Both the position numbers and the translations under genes were made by a program. A DNA stretch of 64,000 nucleotides, taken from NCBI RefSeq assembly GCF_003957295.1, contig NZ_RQPJ01000003.1, positions 565,135 to 629,134 on the forward strand. Reading direction: 5' to 3'. The DNA comes from Arenibacter aquaticus (lineage in GTDB: Bacteria; Bacteroidota; Bacteroidia; Flavobacteriales; Flavobacteriaceae). The first letter of the stretch is position 1, and each line of letters starts with the position of its first letter. A model generated the notes under the pieces. That model was not told the DNA's origin. It saw only the letters and a program-made list of their open reading frames with translations, and made no database searches. This document shows, piece by piece, positions 26,615-36,417 of this stretch.

Positions 26615-28924
26615 TTATTTTTTTATAAGAGTTATATTAACGTCAACTTCTGTTTCAAAGGTCAAGATATTTCCTTCTTTTTGATGTTTAGCAGAGCTTT
26701 CAAAGCTATCCGTAAAGGGGTTTTGAACTTTTATGGTCCCACCTTTCAAAGATTGAATCTCAACCCTAATTATCTCCCCTGATTTCATTTCTGCAGAGAC
26801 CAAGAAAGCACCTTCCGTTCTAAGTTGATCAAATGCCACATTCTTCCAATTATTGGGTATGGCCGGGAAAATCTTTACCACACCGGTATGACTTTGAATG
26901 AGCATTTCATGTATACCGGCTGCAAAAGCAAAATTCCCTTCCAACGTAAAAGGCCTATAGGTAAAATTGGATTTTCCAGTTCCCGATTGGTCCCCATTTG
27001 CATGAAAACTGTTTGGAAGTACAAATGAGGTGGCAAAATCCTTAAGCGCCTTGGCCGCTCCTTCTCCGTCCAGAGCCCTTGCTTTTATACTCCCCAACCA
27101 ACTAAAAGAGTACCCTGTCCATTGACTACTGCCAATTGCCTCTAAATTCTCAATGGTTTTCCGAATTATCTCCATATCCCCTTCCCCTTTGGAAGGGTCT
27201 ATCAATCCTAGTGGGTGAATTGCCATTAAATGAGAAAAGTGACGGTGAGATTCCTGATAGGGTAAATTAGTTGAGAACATAAGCCCACTATCATCCACCG
27301 CATACTCCGGCCATGCTTTCAATTCATTCTTCCATTTACTGGCTTCTTCCATTAGCCCTAGCTCCATGGCAAGTTCAGCCGCGTGCAAATATGTCCATCT
27401 GACAAGTGACAGATCAAAATTGGTCATTTCCCCAAACCAGGCTTTATGCGAATTGTTATGGATTTCTGGGCTGGAGCTCAAAGGGAGTTTTCTTTTACCT
27501 TCATCGCCCAAAACGGACAGTTCATTGAAATGAATGGCCACGTCCTTGATCCAAGGATAAGCTTGCTCTTTCAGGAAATCACGATCCATACTATAGCGCC
27601 AATGCCAATAGAAATGTTGTCCCAGCCATGCTCCTACGGTTGGACCAAAAGAATACTGTATCCAACCTCCCATGGGTTCCCCGGTCAATGTGGTAACCCC
27701 AGGCACATTGAGACCGTTTGTTCCATAGAATTGCTTTGTATATTTCTTAAACGTAGGTTTATACTGAATTAGCCAATCTATAAAGCCTTGTTCCAAATCC
27801 AAATGATTTCCTGAATAAGTGGGCCAATAACTAAGCTGTGTATTTAAGTCGTGATGAAAGTCACCTTTCCAGGGCGGAAGTTTGCCATTATCGGCTGTCC
27901 AAACGCTTTGCAAAGAAATTGGCGCAGCGCCTTGACGTGCTGCAGATCCCAATTTGTACATTTCCATATACCATTGGTTCTGTAGTATGGTATCGGGAAT
28001 TGAAATACTTGATTGGTTCCAAAACCCATGCCACCATATTGTATGGTCTTCAATAGGTTTCCCAATACCCTTGGAAAAGGAAGTCTCTACTATCTCCGTT
28101 GCGGTGGTTACAATTTCCTCTTTTGTTTTTTGGGAACTAATACTCCAACTTCCCAAAAGAGCGTCCGATCTGTCCTCCCATTTAGTATACACTTGAAAAC
28201 TAAACTCATCCCATCCTGTTTGGTTATAAGTAATGGAATTGTCCATGTGTGAGACTGTTCCTTCCTTATACCCCAATCTCCTAAGATCTTGTCCACTTAC
28301 GGGATCTACCACTGTGGATTCCTTAGCATCGAAATACGGCGGAGGTACAATAGTTGGCCGAATAGGTGTTTTCAAATTTTCAAATTGATACCAACCAATG
28401 GGTTCTGTGGCATGCACAAAAGTTTTTAAAATTGTTCCATTTTTCCATTCAACAATACACGTAGCAGATGCCAAGTTAAGCTTAACGTTCTTAATTTCCC
28501 CAAGCCCGCTGATATCAAACTCTAGTGCCCCACCTGGTATCTTGGATGGTGCAGGTGAGTTATCATAGGGGGCATCATATTTATCCTGAACATTTTTATA
28601 GGTATTGTTCTTCCATTGGTCATGCACCCACCTAAAGTCGAAATCCTGAAAATTCAAATTTTCCATGGGACGAAGATCCCAGAGATCCGAACGATCCAGC
28701 GAAAATCTAAGCTTTCCATCTTTTTGCCATACCAATGCCCCCAAGGTTGCATTTCCCAAGGGTATTCCCTCATCCCAGGTTGTTGCCAGCCCACCAAACT
28801 CCAGCTTGTAATCGGGAAGTCTGTCCGCCTTAGCAGTTCTTTCATGTTCTTCGGAACATGAAGCAAATAAGGCCAATGTTAAAAGGCAACATATAATTGT
28901 ATTTAATGACATCTTTCTATGCAT
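26615..28924 (-). CDS. GH95-like lipoprotein with altered active-site residues
   Basis: A 769-residue lipoprotein (lipobox ALFASC) with the same overall plan as GH95: an N-terminal EGIPLGNATLGALVWQKDGK block and a helical barrel ending in EMLIQSHTGVVKIFPAIPNNW. At the positions corresponding to the GH95 catalytic set I read FHHDLNTQLSYWP where the neighbour has YHANINIQMIYWP, so the first Asn becomes Asp. It also has FTLEGNFAFAAGIHEMLIQS in place of FQLDGNMGATAGMAEMLLQS, so Asp becomes Glu. The acidic residue in SSSPEIH is kept. It is therefore either a subfamily with different specificity or mechanism, or a non-classical enzyme. It starts 10 bases downstream of the DUF6067-like gene stop and belongs to the same operon. 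Confidence 0.8.
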   Translation of the reverse strand: MHRKMSLNTIICCLLTLALFASCSEEHERTAKADRLPDYKLEFGGLATTWDEGIPLGNATLGALVWQKDGKLRFSLDRSDLWDLRPMENLNFQDFDFRWVHDQWKNNTYKNVQDKYDAPYDNSPAPSKIPGGALEFDISGLGEIKNVKLNLASATCIVEWKNGTILKTFVHATEPIGWYQFENLKTPIRPTIVPPPYFDAKESTVVDPVSGQDLRRLGYKEGTVSHMDNSITYNQTGWDEFSFQVYTKWEDRSDALLGSWSISSQKTKEEIVTTATEIVETSFSKGIGKPIEDHTIWWHGFWNQSSISIPDTILQNQWYMEMYKLGSAARQGAAPISLQSVWTADNGKLPPWKGDFHHDLNTQLSYWPTYSGNHLDLEQGFIDWLIQYKPTFKKYTKQFYGTNGLNVPGVTTLTGEPMGGWIQYSFGPTVGAWLGQHFYWHWRYSMDRDFLKEQAYPWIKDVAIHFNELSVLGDEGKRKLPLSSSPEIHNNSHKAWFGEMTNFDLSLVRWTYLHAAELAMELGLMEEASKWKNELKAWPEYAVDDSGLMFSTNLPYQESHRHFSHLMAIHPLGLIDPSKGEGDMEIIRKTIENLEAIGSSQWTGYSFSWLGSIKARALDGEGAAKALKDFATSFVLPNSFHANGDQSGTGKSNFTYRPFTLEGNFAFAAGIHEMLIQSHTGVVKIFPAIPNNWKNVAFDQLRTEGAFLVSAEMKSGEIIRVEIQSLKGGTIKVQNPFTDSFESSAKHQKEGNILTFETEVDVNITLIKK

Positions 28925-28934
28925 CTTTTAGTTT

Positions 28935-31919
28935 TTATAATTCAACAATTAATAGCCAGCCTTTGGTTGGCTCGATAGGAATTTCTTCATCTATGGAAAA
29001 TGTTCTTTCGGGTTGGAAATCTTCAATTTTAGGAGCGATTATTCGAACTTTATTTTTATCTAACCCAACAGCTTCCCAGTCTAAATCCAACTTTATATTT
29101 ACGGTTTCATTTGCCCAACTCGCTACTGAAATCATCACCTTGCCTTCCTTAACGTAAGCGGTTGCCTTAACATCTTCCCGACTGCAGAATACGACAGGAT
29201 CCCTATCCCAATAACCTATCATTTTAGATTCGGCGATTCCAAAATCGTCCCACACCTTCCAAATGCCCCTGGGGTCACAGCTTACACCCTCTGTGAACCA
29301 TGGATATCGAACTGTCATGCCATAAACCATCCCTCGCCAAGGGTTGCCACCGGCATGCAGCATATCCCCCATGTGTCCAAAAGGGATTCCGGATACTTCC
29401 ACGAGCCAATTTTCGGGGGGCATTTCATCATAATGAAATGATTCCCCGAACCACAATTTATCCAAATATGGAAAAAACTCTGCATATTGATTGGCCGGCC
29501 CCTTAGAAAATCCAGTATTGGAATGTAGATCTATCATAGACCCTGGCTTCTCACTATCCAAGATTTTACGCATCCGTTTTAAGATTCGTCTATCGTAGGT
29601 AACATCATCCAGATATAAACCGTCTATATCCATATTTTTCAGCAACCAAGAAAGACCTTCCAAATAGTAATTATACCAACGTGAATCTCCTGGAGCATTT
29701 ATTATTGACGCATCAATACCATTTTCCAATGGAGAATACCATTGTGTATTATAATCGGTGACCAAATGCTCTTGCAACCAAGGGTATCCACCCCCTTTTC
29801 CGGTTCCCAAGATCTCGTTGCCTAAACTACGTAATGCCCATATTTCTGTAGCATGATTAGACAGTTCCCTTATGGTATAGTAAATCTTCACCCTAAGATT
29901 CTTGGCATGCATTTCATTCACAAAGCCACGCATTTCCTTTGTATTTATAAAAGGATAGTTGATAAAGGGATTGTATTTATTGGCATGGTGAACATTAATA
30001 ATTTTCACGCCATCCGTTATCTCTTCCTCTTTGGGTTTGGGAGCCAAGCCATTATGGTAATATCTATTTGTGAACTGTGCCTTGCTATCTACTTCCTTAA
30101 CGGGCGTAATCAAAAAAGATAGTTCAAAAACCAATTCTTCCCCTTTGGCAAATGTTCGTTTTCCCGAGAATACGGTTGCCATCGTTTCTTCTTCTTTCTT
30201 CTCTATAGAGAATCCGCCCTTACCATCATTATCCCAACTTTTGGGTGGTTCTGGCTTATAGAGATTTAATAGTGGACCATGGTACTCCCCTCCACGTAGC
30301 TCAACATGCAAACCTCCATAGCTGTTTCCCACCCAAAAACTATCTTGGGGCCCACTCCACTTCGCTTGGTGTTGCCTAGGGACTTTTGTTCCCGGCAATC
30401 CCATACCCATCATATACTCTGCTACGGATGACTGAAAGGGTATCTGTAATTTAAAGTCTTCTAGGTCAACATCCGACTGGGCATGTAATTTGATCTTATA
30501 ATTAATATGTCCATCAAACTCTAAAGTTGATTCTGTTTCTATATCAAAGTTCTGGGTATTGGAAGAATACCTATTTACCACCACTCCCGATTTGCCGATC
30601 GTGGATACTTGTTTTTCATTCTTAATATGCTCCCCATCCAATACAAACTTAATAGGACCCGCTAATATTTCTGTGTCCCAAGCTTTTATGGAGGTCGGCA
30701 ACCCACCGTCACCGTACTCGATATTTTTACCCAAGAGCTTCCAGGTATTGTCTAACTTGTCCGTGTCAATAGATGTATACGCAACGGTAGGCTCATCATC
30801 GATCCCAATTGTAGAGTTTAACCACCTTAGTCTAGAATGTCTCCAAGGCTCATCATCACCACGACTTGCAATTATCCGATCTTCTATATTTAAGCCAATA
30901 GTAATATTTTGGTCTGGTTGACCATTGGCTTTTACTGTAATGTTACCGGTATAGAGCCCAGCCTTAATATCTTTTGGAATATCTACTCCAACCCATAATG
31001 GCTGCACCTTTCCTTTAGCAACTTTAACTTGTTTTGTAAAGGAATTTCCATAGGGATCTACTCCATGGGTATTAAAACAAGTAAAAACACGTTCCGACAA
31101 CGTATCACCATTTGACGATTTTAAGTTAGAGAATTCCAGTCTAATATTCTCCAAGGCAATTTTAGAGGCATAAATACCTATTTGAAAAGTATAGTATTCA
31201 TGCCGTTGAGCACTTCCTTTAAAATGCTGTTCAATTCCATTCTCTATCCACTTAAAAGGCAGATGATCCCGCATTTTTATTGGATATTTCCTATCCTCAG
31301 GAATAGCGATATAAGCCGATTCTGCTGTACTAACAAATTCTTCCAATTCTTCTTGTGTTGCTACCACCTCCATGGGGTAGAAGGAATCAAAATCCGTTCT
31401 TGATTGTATTTCTTTGCAAGTGGCTTTTGGTAACTTACGCAATCTCTTTGCATTACTAAGCTTATTATCTGTTACCCACAGCAGATCTGGTGATTTTTCC
31501 TGTTCTAGATATCCATATTTATAATAGCCCCATTCGGGGTCTGGTTTATAGGGTAAGTAATAAAATAGGTGCTCTCCCTTTTCTGCAGGCCCAAAAACCA
31601 ATTCACATTTTTCATTATTAATCTCTATTCGGTGAATGTTTTTAATAGTTTCACCTGTCCGTGAATTGATAATTACAAATTGCCGCTTTTCTGGATTTTT
31701 ATCATGGCGCCTCCAACTAAAGTTCACTTTAACGGCTTCCGCTTTATTAGGCACTTCTAAAATTGCCCTATGGTTTCCAAGACCTGCCTCCCATGGGGTT
31801 TCAGCTACGCTGTATTCTACTTCGGACTGAGAGTAGCCTAAATAACTAAATACACTAAAAAGAACAATAAATAATGATTGTCTGGAATTAATAAGAATTA
31901 AACTCTTTATATTTTTCAT
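28935..31919 (-). CDS. Putative glycoside hydrolase, DUF6067/GH123-like
   Basis: A 994-residue exported protein with a signal peptide ending near FSYLGYSQ. The first half is beta-rich. It contains RHSRLRWLNSTIGIDDEPT, a block I associate with the DUF6067/GH123 N-terminal-like family. The second half looks like a TIM barrel: KIINVHHANKYNPFINYPF, VKIYYTIRELSNHATEIWAL, then DIDGLYLDDVTYDRRILKRM, whose DD could be catalytic, and MIDLHSN, GIPFGHMGDMLHAGGNPWR. GH123 enzymes act on beta-GalNAc by substrate-assisted catalysis. Whether this one does is unproven. Context (GH89, GH95, GH2) supports action on a complex host-type or algal glycan. It is in one operon with the GH95-like gene. Confidence 0.7.
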   Translation of the reverse strand: MKNIKSLILINSRQSLFIVLFSVFSYLGYSQSEVEYSVAETPWEAGLGNHRAILEVPNKAEAVKVNFSWRRHDKNPEKRQFVIINSRTGETIKNIHRIEINNEKCELVFGPAEKGEHLFYYLPYKPDPEWGYYKYGYLEQEKSPDLLWVTDNKLSNAKRLRKLPKATCKEIQSRTDFDSFYPMEVVATQEELEEFVSTAESAYIAIPEDRKYPIKMRDHLPFKWIENGIEQHFKGSAQRHEYYTFQIGIYASKIALENIRLEFSNLKSSNGDTLSERVFTCFNTHGVDPYGNSFTKQVKVAKGKVQPLWVGVDIPKDIKAGLYTGNITVKANGQPDQNITIGLNIEDRIIASRGDDEPWRHSRLRWLNSTIGIDDEPTVAYTSIDTDKLDNTWKLLGKNIEYGDGGLPTSIKAWDTEILAGPIKFVLDGEHIKNEKQVSTIGKSGVVVNRYSSNTQNFDIETESTLEFDGHINYKIKLHAQSDVDLEDFKLQIPFQSSVAEYMMGMGLPGTKVPRQHQAKWSGPQDSFWVGNSYGGLHVELRGGEYHGPLLNLYKPEPPKSWDNDGKGGFSIEKKEEETMATVFSGKRTFAKGEELVFELSFLITPVKEVDSKAQFTNRYYHNGLAPKPKEEEITDGVKIINVHHANKYNPFINYPFINTKEMRGFVNEMHAKNLRVKIYYTIRELSNHATEIWALRSLGNEILGTGKGGGYPWLQEHLVTDYNTQWYSPLENGIDASIINAPGDSRWYNYYLEGLSWLLKNMDIDGLYLDDVTYDRRILKRMRKILDSEKPGSMIDLHSNTGFSKGPANQYAEFFPYLDKLWFGESFHYDEMPPENWLVEVSGIPFGHMGDMLHAGGNPWRGMVYGMTVRYPWFTEGVSCDPRGIWKVWDDFGIAESKMIGYWDRDPVVFCSREDVKATAYVKEGKVMISVASWANETVNIKLDLDWEAVGLDKNKVRIIAPKIEDFQPERTFSIDEEIPIEPTKGWLLIVEL

Positions 31920-31972
31920 TTATACGATTCGTTTTTGAAATATCAATTAAATGCAATAGAACAATTGAACAT

Positions 31973-32704
31973 TCATTGTTTAACTTTTCTATCCCCTGTA
32001 TGATCTACCCCTTTAGAACGTTCCAAGGAGATCATCGCCTTAGGCCTGAAATTCGTGATAATGGCCCGCCTGTTATCGTTGGTAGAGTTACCCCTACTGT
32101 AATGTAACGTACCTCCTTGGTGAAAAACACAAGATCCAGGAGACAATTCTATACATACAGAATTTTCCTCACTTCCCTCGCATTTAAGTGCCCCTTTGTT
32201 GCCAGTCTGCTCATGTTGTAAAATTTCTGAGAGGTGAGATTTTGGCGTATACCACATACAGCCATTCTCCTTATAGGCATGATCAATAGCCACCCAACAA
32301 CTTGCTGCCCTTTTATCGGGCATATTAATCCAATATGCCGCATCTTGATGCCATGGGGTTATAGTATTGGTATTAGGGGCCTTATTGATAAGCATATCAA
32401 AGTCCAGTGCAATATCATCACCCATTAGTTCTTGGGCCATTCTTAAAGATTTGATATGCAATACCTTTTCCAACATTTCCGGTACTATTTTACTCGGAAC
32501 CATAATTTGAGTTATGTTCTCCTTGGCGGCGTCATCGGATCCTGATAAATCTGACCGGTATTTTGAGGCATCAATTCTATTATCTAAAAATGAATCATAA
32601 AGATTACTATAGTAAGTGACCTCTGACTCATTCAACAAATTGTCAATGACCAGATATCCCTCTTCTTCAAAAAATGTTATTTGCTGTTTAGTTAATAATT
32701 TCAT
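31973..32704 (-). CDS. Phytanoyl-CoA dioxygenase (PhyH)-family Fe(II)/2-oxoglutarate oxygenase
   Basis: A 243-residue cytoplasmic protein without a signal peptide. The Fe(II) triad is visible: His and Asp in TPWHQDAAYWI, and the distal His in GGTLHYSRGN. The 2-oxoglutarate-binding Arg is in NDNRRAIITNFRP. Family knowledge: PhyH-type enzymes hydroxylate carbon positions, can demethylate or dehalogenate, and are abundant in marine bacteria. It lies between the DUF6067-like and GH89 genes of a polysaccharide locus, so it may modify a monosaccharide or its methyl ether after uptake. The substrate is unknown. This is the second oxygenase of the window besides the putative di-iron protein at 51772-53208. 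Confidence 0.88.
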   Translation of the reverse strand: MKLLTKQQITFFEEEGYLVIDNLLNESEVTYYSNLYDSFLDNRIDASKYRSDLSGSDDAAKENITQIMVPSKIVPEMLEKVLHIKSLRMAQELMGDDIALDFDMLINKAPNTNTITPWHQDAAYWINMPDKRAASCWVAIDHAYKENGCMWYTPKSHLSEILQHEQTGNKGALKCEGSEENSVCIELSPGSCVFHQGGTLHYSRGNSTNDNRRAIITNFRPKAMISLERSKGVDHTGDRKVKQ

Positions 32705-32766
32705 AGTGCTTTTTTGTTAATGTAAATCATAGTCCATCTTTTCAACTTACCGATACCATTGTTGTT

Positions 32767-35298
32767 TTATTCTTCAAGAATTAAAATCACCTTGCCTTTC
32801 GCTTGTAGTTCACCATTTTTTCCATCTATAGTCACTTTTAGGGAGGCACCGTTATTTGCCCTTACTCCCATTTCCAACTTTACGGAATAGATAGCGCTAG
32901 GGTTATCTGTGTTCAAAGAACCGGTCTTTGGGTTATTAAAAACTACTTTGCCATCCGCTATTAAGGACATATCCTTTAGAATCACAGTGGAATTTCCGCT
33001 TGTATAAATAAATTTAACCTCTTTGATCTTTTGCAAATACTCTCTTTTAAGAGGCCATTCCATGGAGTTATCCTTTGAAGACCAGTCACCCACCACAATG
33101 TCATCTTCTTTTACCATATTGGGAATAGGTCTTTCTATAGCTTGTTGTACCAACTTTTTTGCCGATTCTAAGGGATCAGCAAAAGGCTCAATCCTACTCA
33201 CTCCTTTACCCCTCACCCAGGCATCCTCAAAAGCTCTGTTATCATAGGTCTCGTTCATCCTTAAACTTTCTAATTTACCGGCCATTCTGGGGAGATAATA
33301 ATCCCGGATTAAACCTCCCCACATTCTGGCTGCATAATCATTGACCCCTAACTTCAGTTTTGGTGGCCCCCAAACAGTAAGTATACGCCTTGCATCCTCT
33401 TCATATTGGTCCTGTTGAGCTTCATCTTGGCTTGTCCCCCTGGCGAAGTCGATCCAGCGTTGCAGGCTTAAAGTAGGGTGATTCTCCAACAATCGGTCTG
33501 CATCTGTAAGGTACTGCAAGGCCCTATTACCAGCTTTGTCCCTAGTTTCAAAATCCATATTCTGATGTGCTTCATAAGCATACCCAAACCAATCCTCAGC
33601 TTTGTGACATAACACCGTAGCTGCAAACTCTAAGGCATCGGCTTTATACAATTCAGAATCTCCCAACTCATCGGAACAAGAAAGAAACTTATCTATTGCT
33701 TTGAAGATACGGGGGTCTTTATTTATAGTTCCCGTGGACCATGAGCCTCCATTACCTTGAAAACCAAATCGAGGATGATCGGTCATCGTTCCATAGCTTG
33801 TTTTTCTTAATAACTGCCATGCTTCTTCCATGGCAGGGGGACAGTCACCGTAGCGTGCCCTGGAATAATCATTATACCATGTATCCAAATCAATGGATTC
33901 ACTTCTCCATGCCATATCCGATACCAATTCGAAGGTGACCTCATTGTTTTCAATCCCTTCAGGGGCAAAACCAAAACCAGCATTGCTTTTCATATAGGGC
34001 GACTTCAAAAGCTCTATTGGATTTGTTGCATAATAATCATGTACCCCGGTATGGCCAGTTTTTCCTCCACTATTGAGCATAAAACCATAGACCCATGGTT
34101 TATTGTTATAGCCTTCAAATACCTCATAGTTAAAACCGTTTTTATAGGCAATACCGTTATACTCGTATGCATAATCCAGAATCATTAATTTGTCATCAGG
34201 AATTTTGCTGAAAAGTGCATTGGCTGTTTCCTTGTTCCATATATTTCTTTGATAGGTAAACATCCATCCCTGCACAACCCATACGGCATCAGGGTTTCCT
34301 GATTTAAGTGACTCATAGATAGAACTTCCATATTCGGCCAAAAGTTCGGTTACCGGTCTATCCGTTTTTGGTAGGTCCATTTCATTAAAACTATCGGCCA
34401 AATAGTATTTCCCTTTTCCAAATTCCTTTTCCCACTCCTCAATAAAAAGTTTCCCTATTTTATCAAATAAGGGTGTTTTTGGACTTATCAAGGCCCCTTG
34501 ATATTTCTCTGGAAAACCTCCCCAACTTACCGATAACAATTTATCTTCAGGAAAAATCCGACTAATATCCTTAGGTACAAATCCGGCAAAGGCCGGAAGG
34601 ATAGGGTTCATGCTTAGTTCTTTTACCCTATTCAATATTTTATGTTGCAGTGCTATTTGCCCCTTATGCCATTCTTTCGTTAACAATTCACCACCCAAAT
34701 TATTTACATTGCCCATTCGTTGCCAAGGCAGTAATGATGGAGCCGTATAAAATCTATCTATTTCGTCTTGTGTAAGCCCCAACCTTTTCCACACGCGTGT
34801 TGCTATAGCTTCATTGGCCACCAAGGCTAAAGGGAAGTTCATACCATGCAATGCCATCCAGTCTATTTCCTTTTCCCACCGTTCCCAATCCCAGTAGGGT
34901 GTTGAATAGCCGAATGCACAGACATTTAAGTAATATCTGTTCTTGTACGGGGAAGTTATTGTTTTTTCAAGTTCGGGCAATTTCTCCGGTATATTGATAT
35001 TCTCCCCAGACCAACTTACCATGGAATTCGTAGCATTCTTTAAATAATCATATGCACCTCTAGTCAAAGAAGTAACCGAGTTTCCGGTAACAACCACCTT
35101 ATTTTTTTCTACACTGATTCCATAAGTATCCAATGTATCCTTTTCATTGTATTTAAAAATAAATTTGGATGCGTTTTCCGAACCCAAAGTTCTTTTCAAA
35201 ACATTATGAGCAGCCAATTCTTCAGGTCTCCGGTTCTCATAGGAATTACATGAAACCACTATTAGAACAAGTAAAATAAATTGTAATCTCCAGATCAT
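32767..35298 (-). CDS. Glycoside hydrolase family 89, alpha-N-acetylglucosaminidase
   Basis: An 843-residue lipoprotein (LIVVSC near residue 17) with the three-part structure of NAGLU. An N-terminal small domain comes first. The TIM barrel follows: YYLNVCAFGYSTPYWDWERW, EIDWMALHGMNFPLALVANEAI in substance, and YYLADSFNEMDLP with a catalytic Glu. A C-terminal all-helical domain has GFAPEGIENNEVTFELVSDM, including the second catalytic Glu region. GH89 enzymes release terminal alpha-linked GlcNAc, known from heparan sulfate and from mucin-type glycans. In this locus it points to an aminosugar-containing glycan. It is on the same strand as the PhyH gene, separated by 62 bases. Confidence 0.93.
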   Translation of the reverse strand: MIWRLQFILLVLIVVSCNSYENRRPEELAAHNVLKRTLGSENASKFIFKYNEKDTLDTYGISVEKNKVVVTGNSVTSLTRGAYDYLKNATNSMVSWSGENINIPEKLPELEKTITSPYKNRYYLNVCAFGYSTPYWDWERWEKEIDWMALHGMNFPLALVANEAIATRVWKRLGLTQDEIDRFYTAPSLLPWQRMGNVNNLGGELLTKEWHKGQIALQHKILNRVKELSMNPILPAFAGFVPKDISRIFPEDKLLSVSWGGFPEKYQGALISPKTPLFDKIGKLFIEEWEKEFGKGKYYLADSFNEMDLPKTDRPVTELLAEYGSSIYESLKSGNPDAVWVVQGWMFTYQRNIWNKETANALFSKIPDDKLMILDYAYEYNGIAYKNGFNYEVFEGYNNKPWVYGFMLNSGGKTGHTGVHDYYATNPIELLKSPYMKSNAGFGFAPEGIENNEVTFELVSDMAWRSESIDLDTWYNDYSRARYGDCPPAMEEAWQLLRKTSYGTMTDHPRFGFQGNGGSWSTGTINKDPRIFKAIDKFLSCSDELGDSELYKADALEFAATVLCHKAEDWFGYAYEAHQNMDFETRDKAGNRALQYLTDADRLLENHPTLSLQRWIDFARGTSQDEAQQDQYEEDARRILTVWGPPKLKLGVNDYAARMWGGLIRDYYLPRMAGKLESLRMNETYDNRAFEDAWVRGKGVSRIEPFADPLESAKKLVQQAIERPIPNMVKEDDIVVGDWSSKDNSMEWPLKREYLQKIKEVKFIYTSGNSTVILKDMSLIADGKVVFNNPKTGSLNTDNPSAIYSVKLEMGVRANNGASLKVTIDGKNGELQAKGKVILILEE

Positions 35299-35440
35299 GA
35301 CAATTGTCTTAATTAAATTTTAATGCTATACTCAACAAGTGAGATTTAAATGCCCTCTCTTTTCCTACTAGTTCAGGGGGCGTCGAAATGTTATATATAA
35401 TTCTTTACTATAACTCCTAGGCCGTTTTAGTGGCAAAGGG

Positions 35441-36259
35441 CTAAATATTTCTATAGGATTCAATAATTTCTTTGCGTATGAATTCATTTATTTCCCATTG
35501 GTCCCCCATGGGTATTTGGGTATTCGGCTTATATAATGAATAAGGAAAAGGTCCGTACTCTGGAGTAATGGTCATATAGGCACGGCCTTTGTCCCTAGCA
35601 TTTTTCAACATCTTCACCCACCAAAGCAGAAACTGATCAAGTTGTTGTTTGTAATTTGTATCCCTGGGATCAATAAGTTGTGGGCTTAGGGCAGACCCTA
35701 CACGTGCATGAATATGATACGTATGTGAAATTGCCTTCTCTACAGCAAGAGTTTGGTTATCAAGCATAGATTCTGCAACACAGCACCAATGCGACAAATC
35801 AGAGGTAAGTTTTAAAAAAGAGTATTCCTCCAAGTAGGAAAAACAGGCATGAGCTGCAAATGAAAAACGGGAACGATGCGTTTCATGTGTAATAGCAACT
35901 CCTGTTTTTTCTTCAATCTCATGAGCCATTTCCAATAATTTTGCATTCTGGGCATAGCTATAAAAGTCCATCCCTGTATGAGAGTTTATCAACAATGGGT
36001 TGGCCTCGGCAAGGTTATACAAATGCTTTTTCAACTGATCTTGATGTTTTGCAAAGTTGACTTCTTTTGTTTCCCAGTGTTGGGCTACAAATTCCAATTC
36101 AAAATCCTTTAACATGGCATATATTTCCCGTTTTTTTTTAGGATCTGTAGGTAGGTCTATTTCCACCCCTTGGTAACCTGCTGCTTTGACTTTGTTCAAA
36201 AAATCAACCCAAGATAAATGTGAACTTCCCCAGCGAGGATATATAAATTTCAAATCCAT
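35441..36259 (-). CDS. Sugar phosphate isomerase/epimerase-like TIM-barrel protein
   Basis: A 272-residue cytoplasmic protein of the AP-endonuclease-2/xylose-isomerase-like fold. The start MDLKFIYPRWGSSHLSWVDF and the GYQGVEIDLP strand open the barrel. Metal-binding candidates are HTGMDFYS, VAITHETHRSRFSF, LTSDLSHWCCVAES, HIHARVGS and TPEYGPFPYS. Members isomerise or epimerise sugars, inositols or keto-sugars. It is encoded between GH89 and the SusD gene, so it probably handles a monosaccharide released by the locus. No narrower assignment is justified. Confidence 0.8.
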   Translation of the reverse strand: MDLKFIYPRWGSSHLSWVDFLNKVKAAGYQGVEIDLPTDPKKKREIYAMLKDFELEFVAQHWETKEVNFAKHQDQLKKHLYNLAEANPLLINSHTGMDFYSYAQNAKLLEMAHEIEEKTGVAITHETHRSRFSFAAHACFSYLEEYSFLKLTSDLSHWCCVAESMLDNQTLAVEKAISHTYHIHARVGSALSPQLIDPRDTNYKQQLDQFLLWWVKMLKNARDKGRAYMTITPEYGPFPYSLYKPNTQIPMGDQWEINEFIRKEIIESYRNI

Positions 36260-36350
36260 ATTATATTTAATGCTATGTCTTACCTCTATGAAAATAGTTA
36301 AGGTTTACTTACATGACGGTTCTACTGTGCTCAAATTTCGATACATAAAT

Positions 36351-36399
36351 AAACCCCGCAATAAAAAAACTAACCAACTAACTCTTTTAAGCGGGGCTT
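36351..36399 (-). terminator. Terminator-like hairpin after the SusC/SusD pair
   Basis: On the - strand, just after the SusD stop, AAGCCCCGC (36399-36391) pairs with GCGGGGTTT (36359-36351), giving a GC-rich stem in AT-rich DNA with a long internal loop containing a T run, followed by TATTTATG. It would separate susCD from the downstream enzyme genes and could set a higher susCD transcript level. The long loop makes an ordinary intrinsic terminator uncertain. Confidence 0.5.
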
Positions 36400-36417
36400 A
36401 CCGTAATTCTTAACACC

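Noticed and set aside
36351-36399. The hairpin after susD as a riboswitch or attenuator
   Set aside because: It lies after a stop codon at the end of the susCD pair and shows no conserved RNA-motif features; a terminator-like role is simpler.
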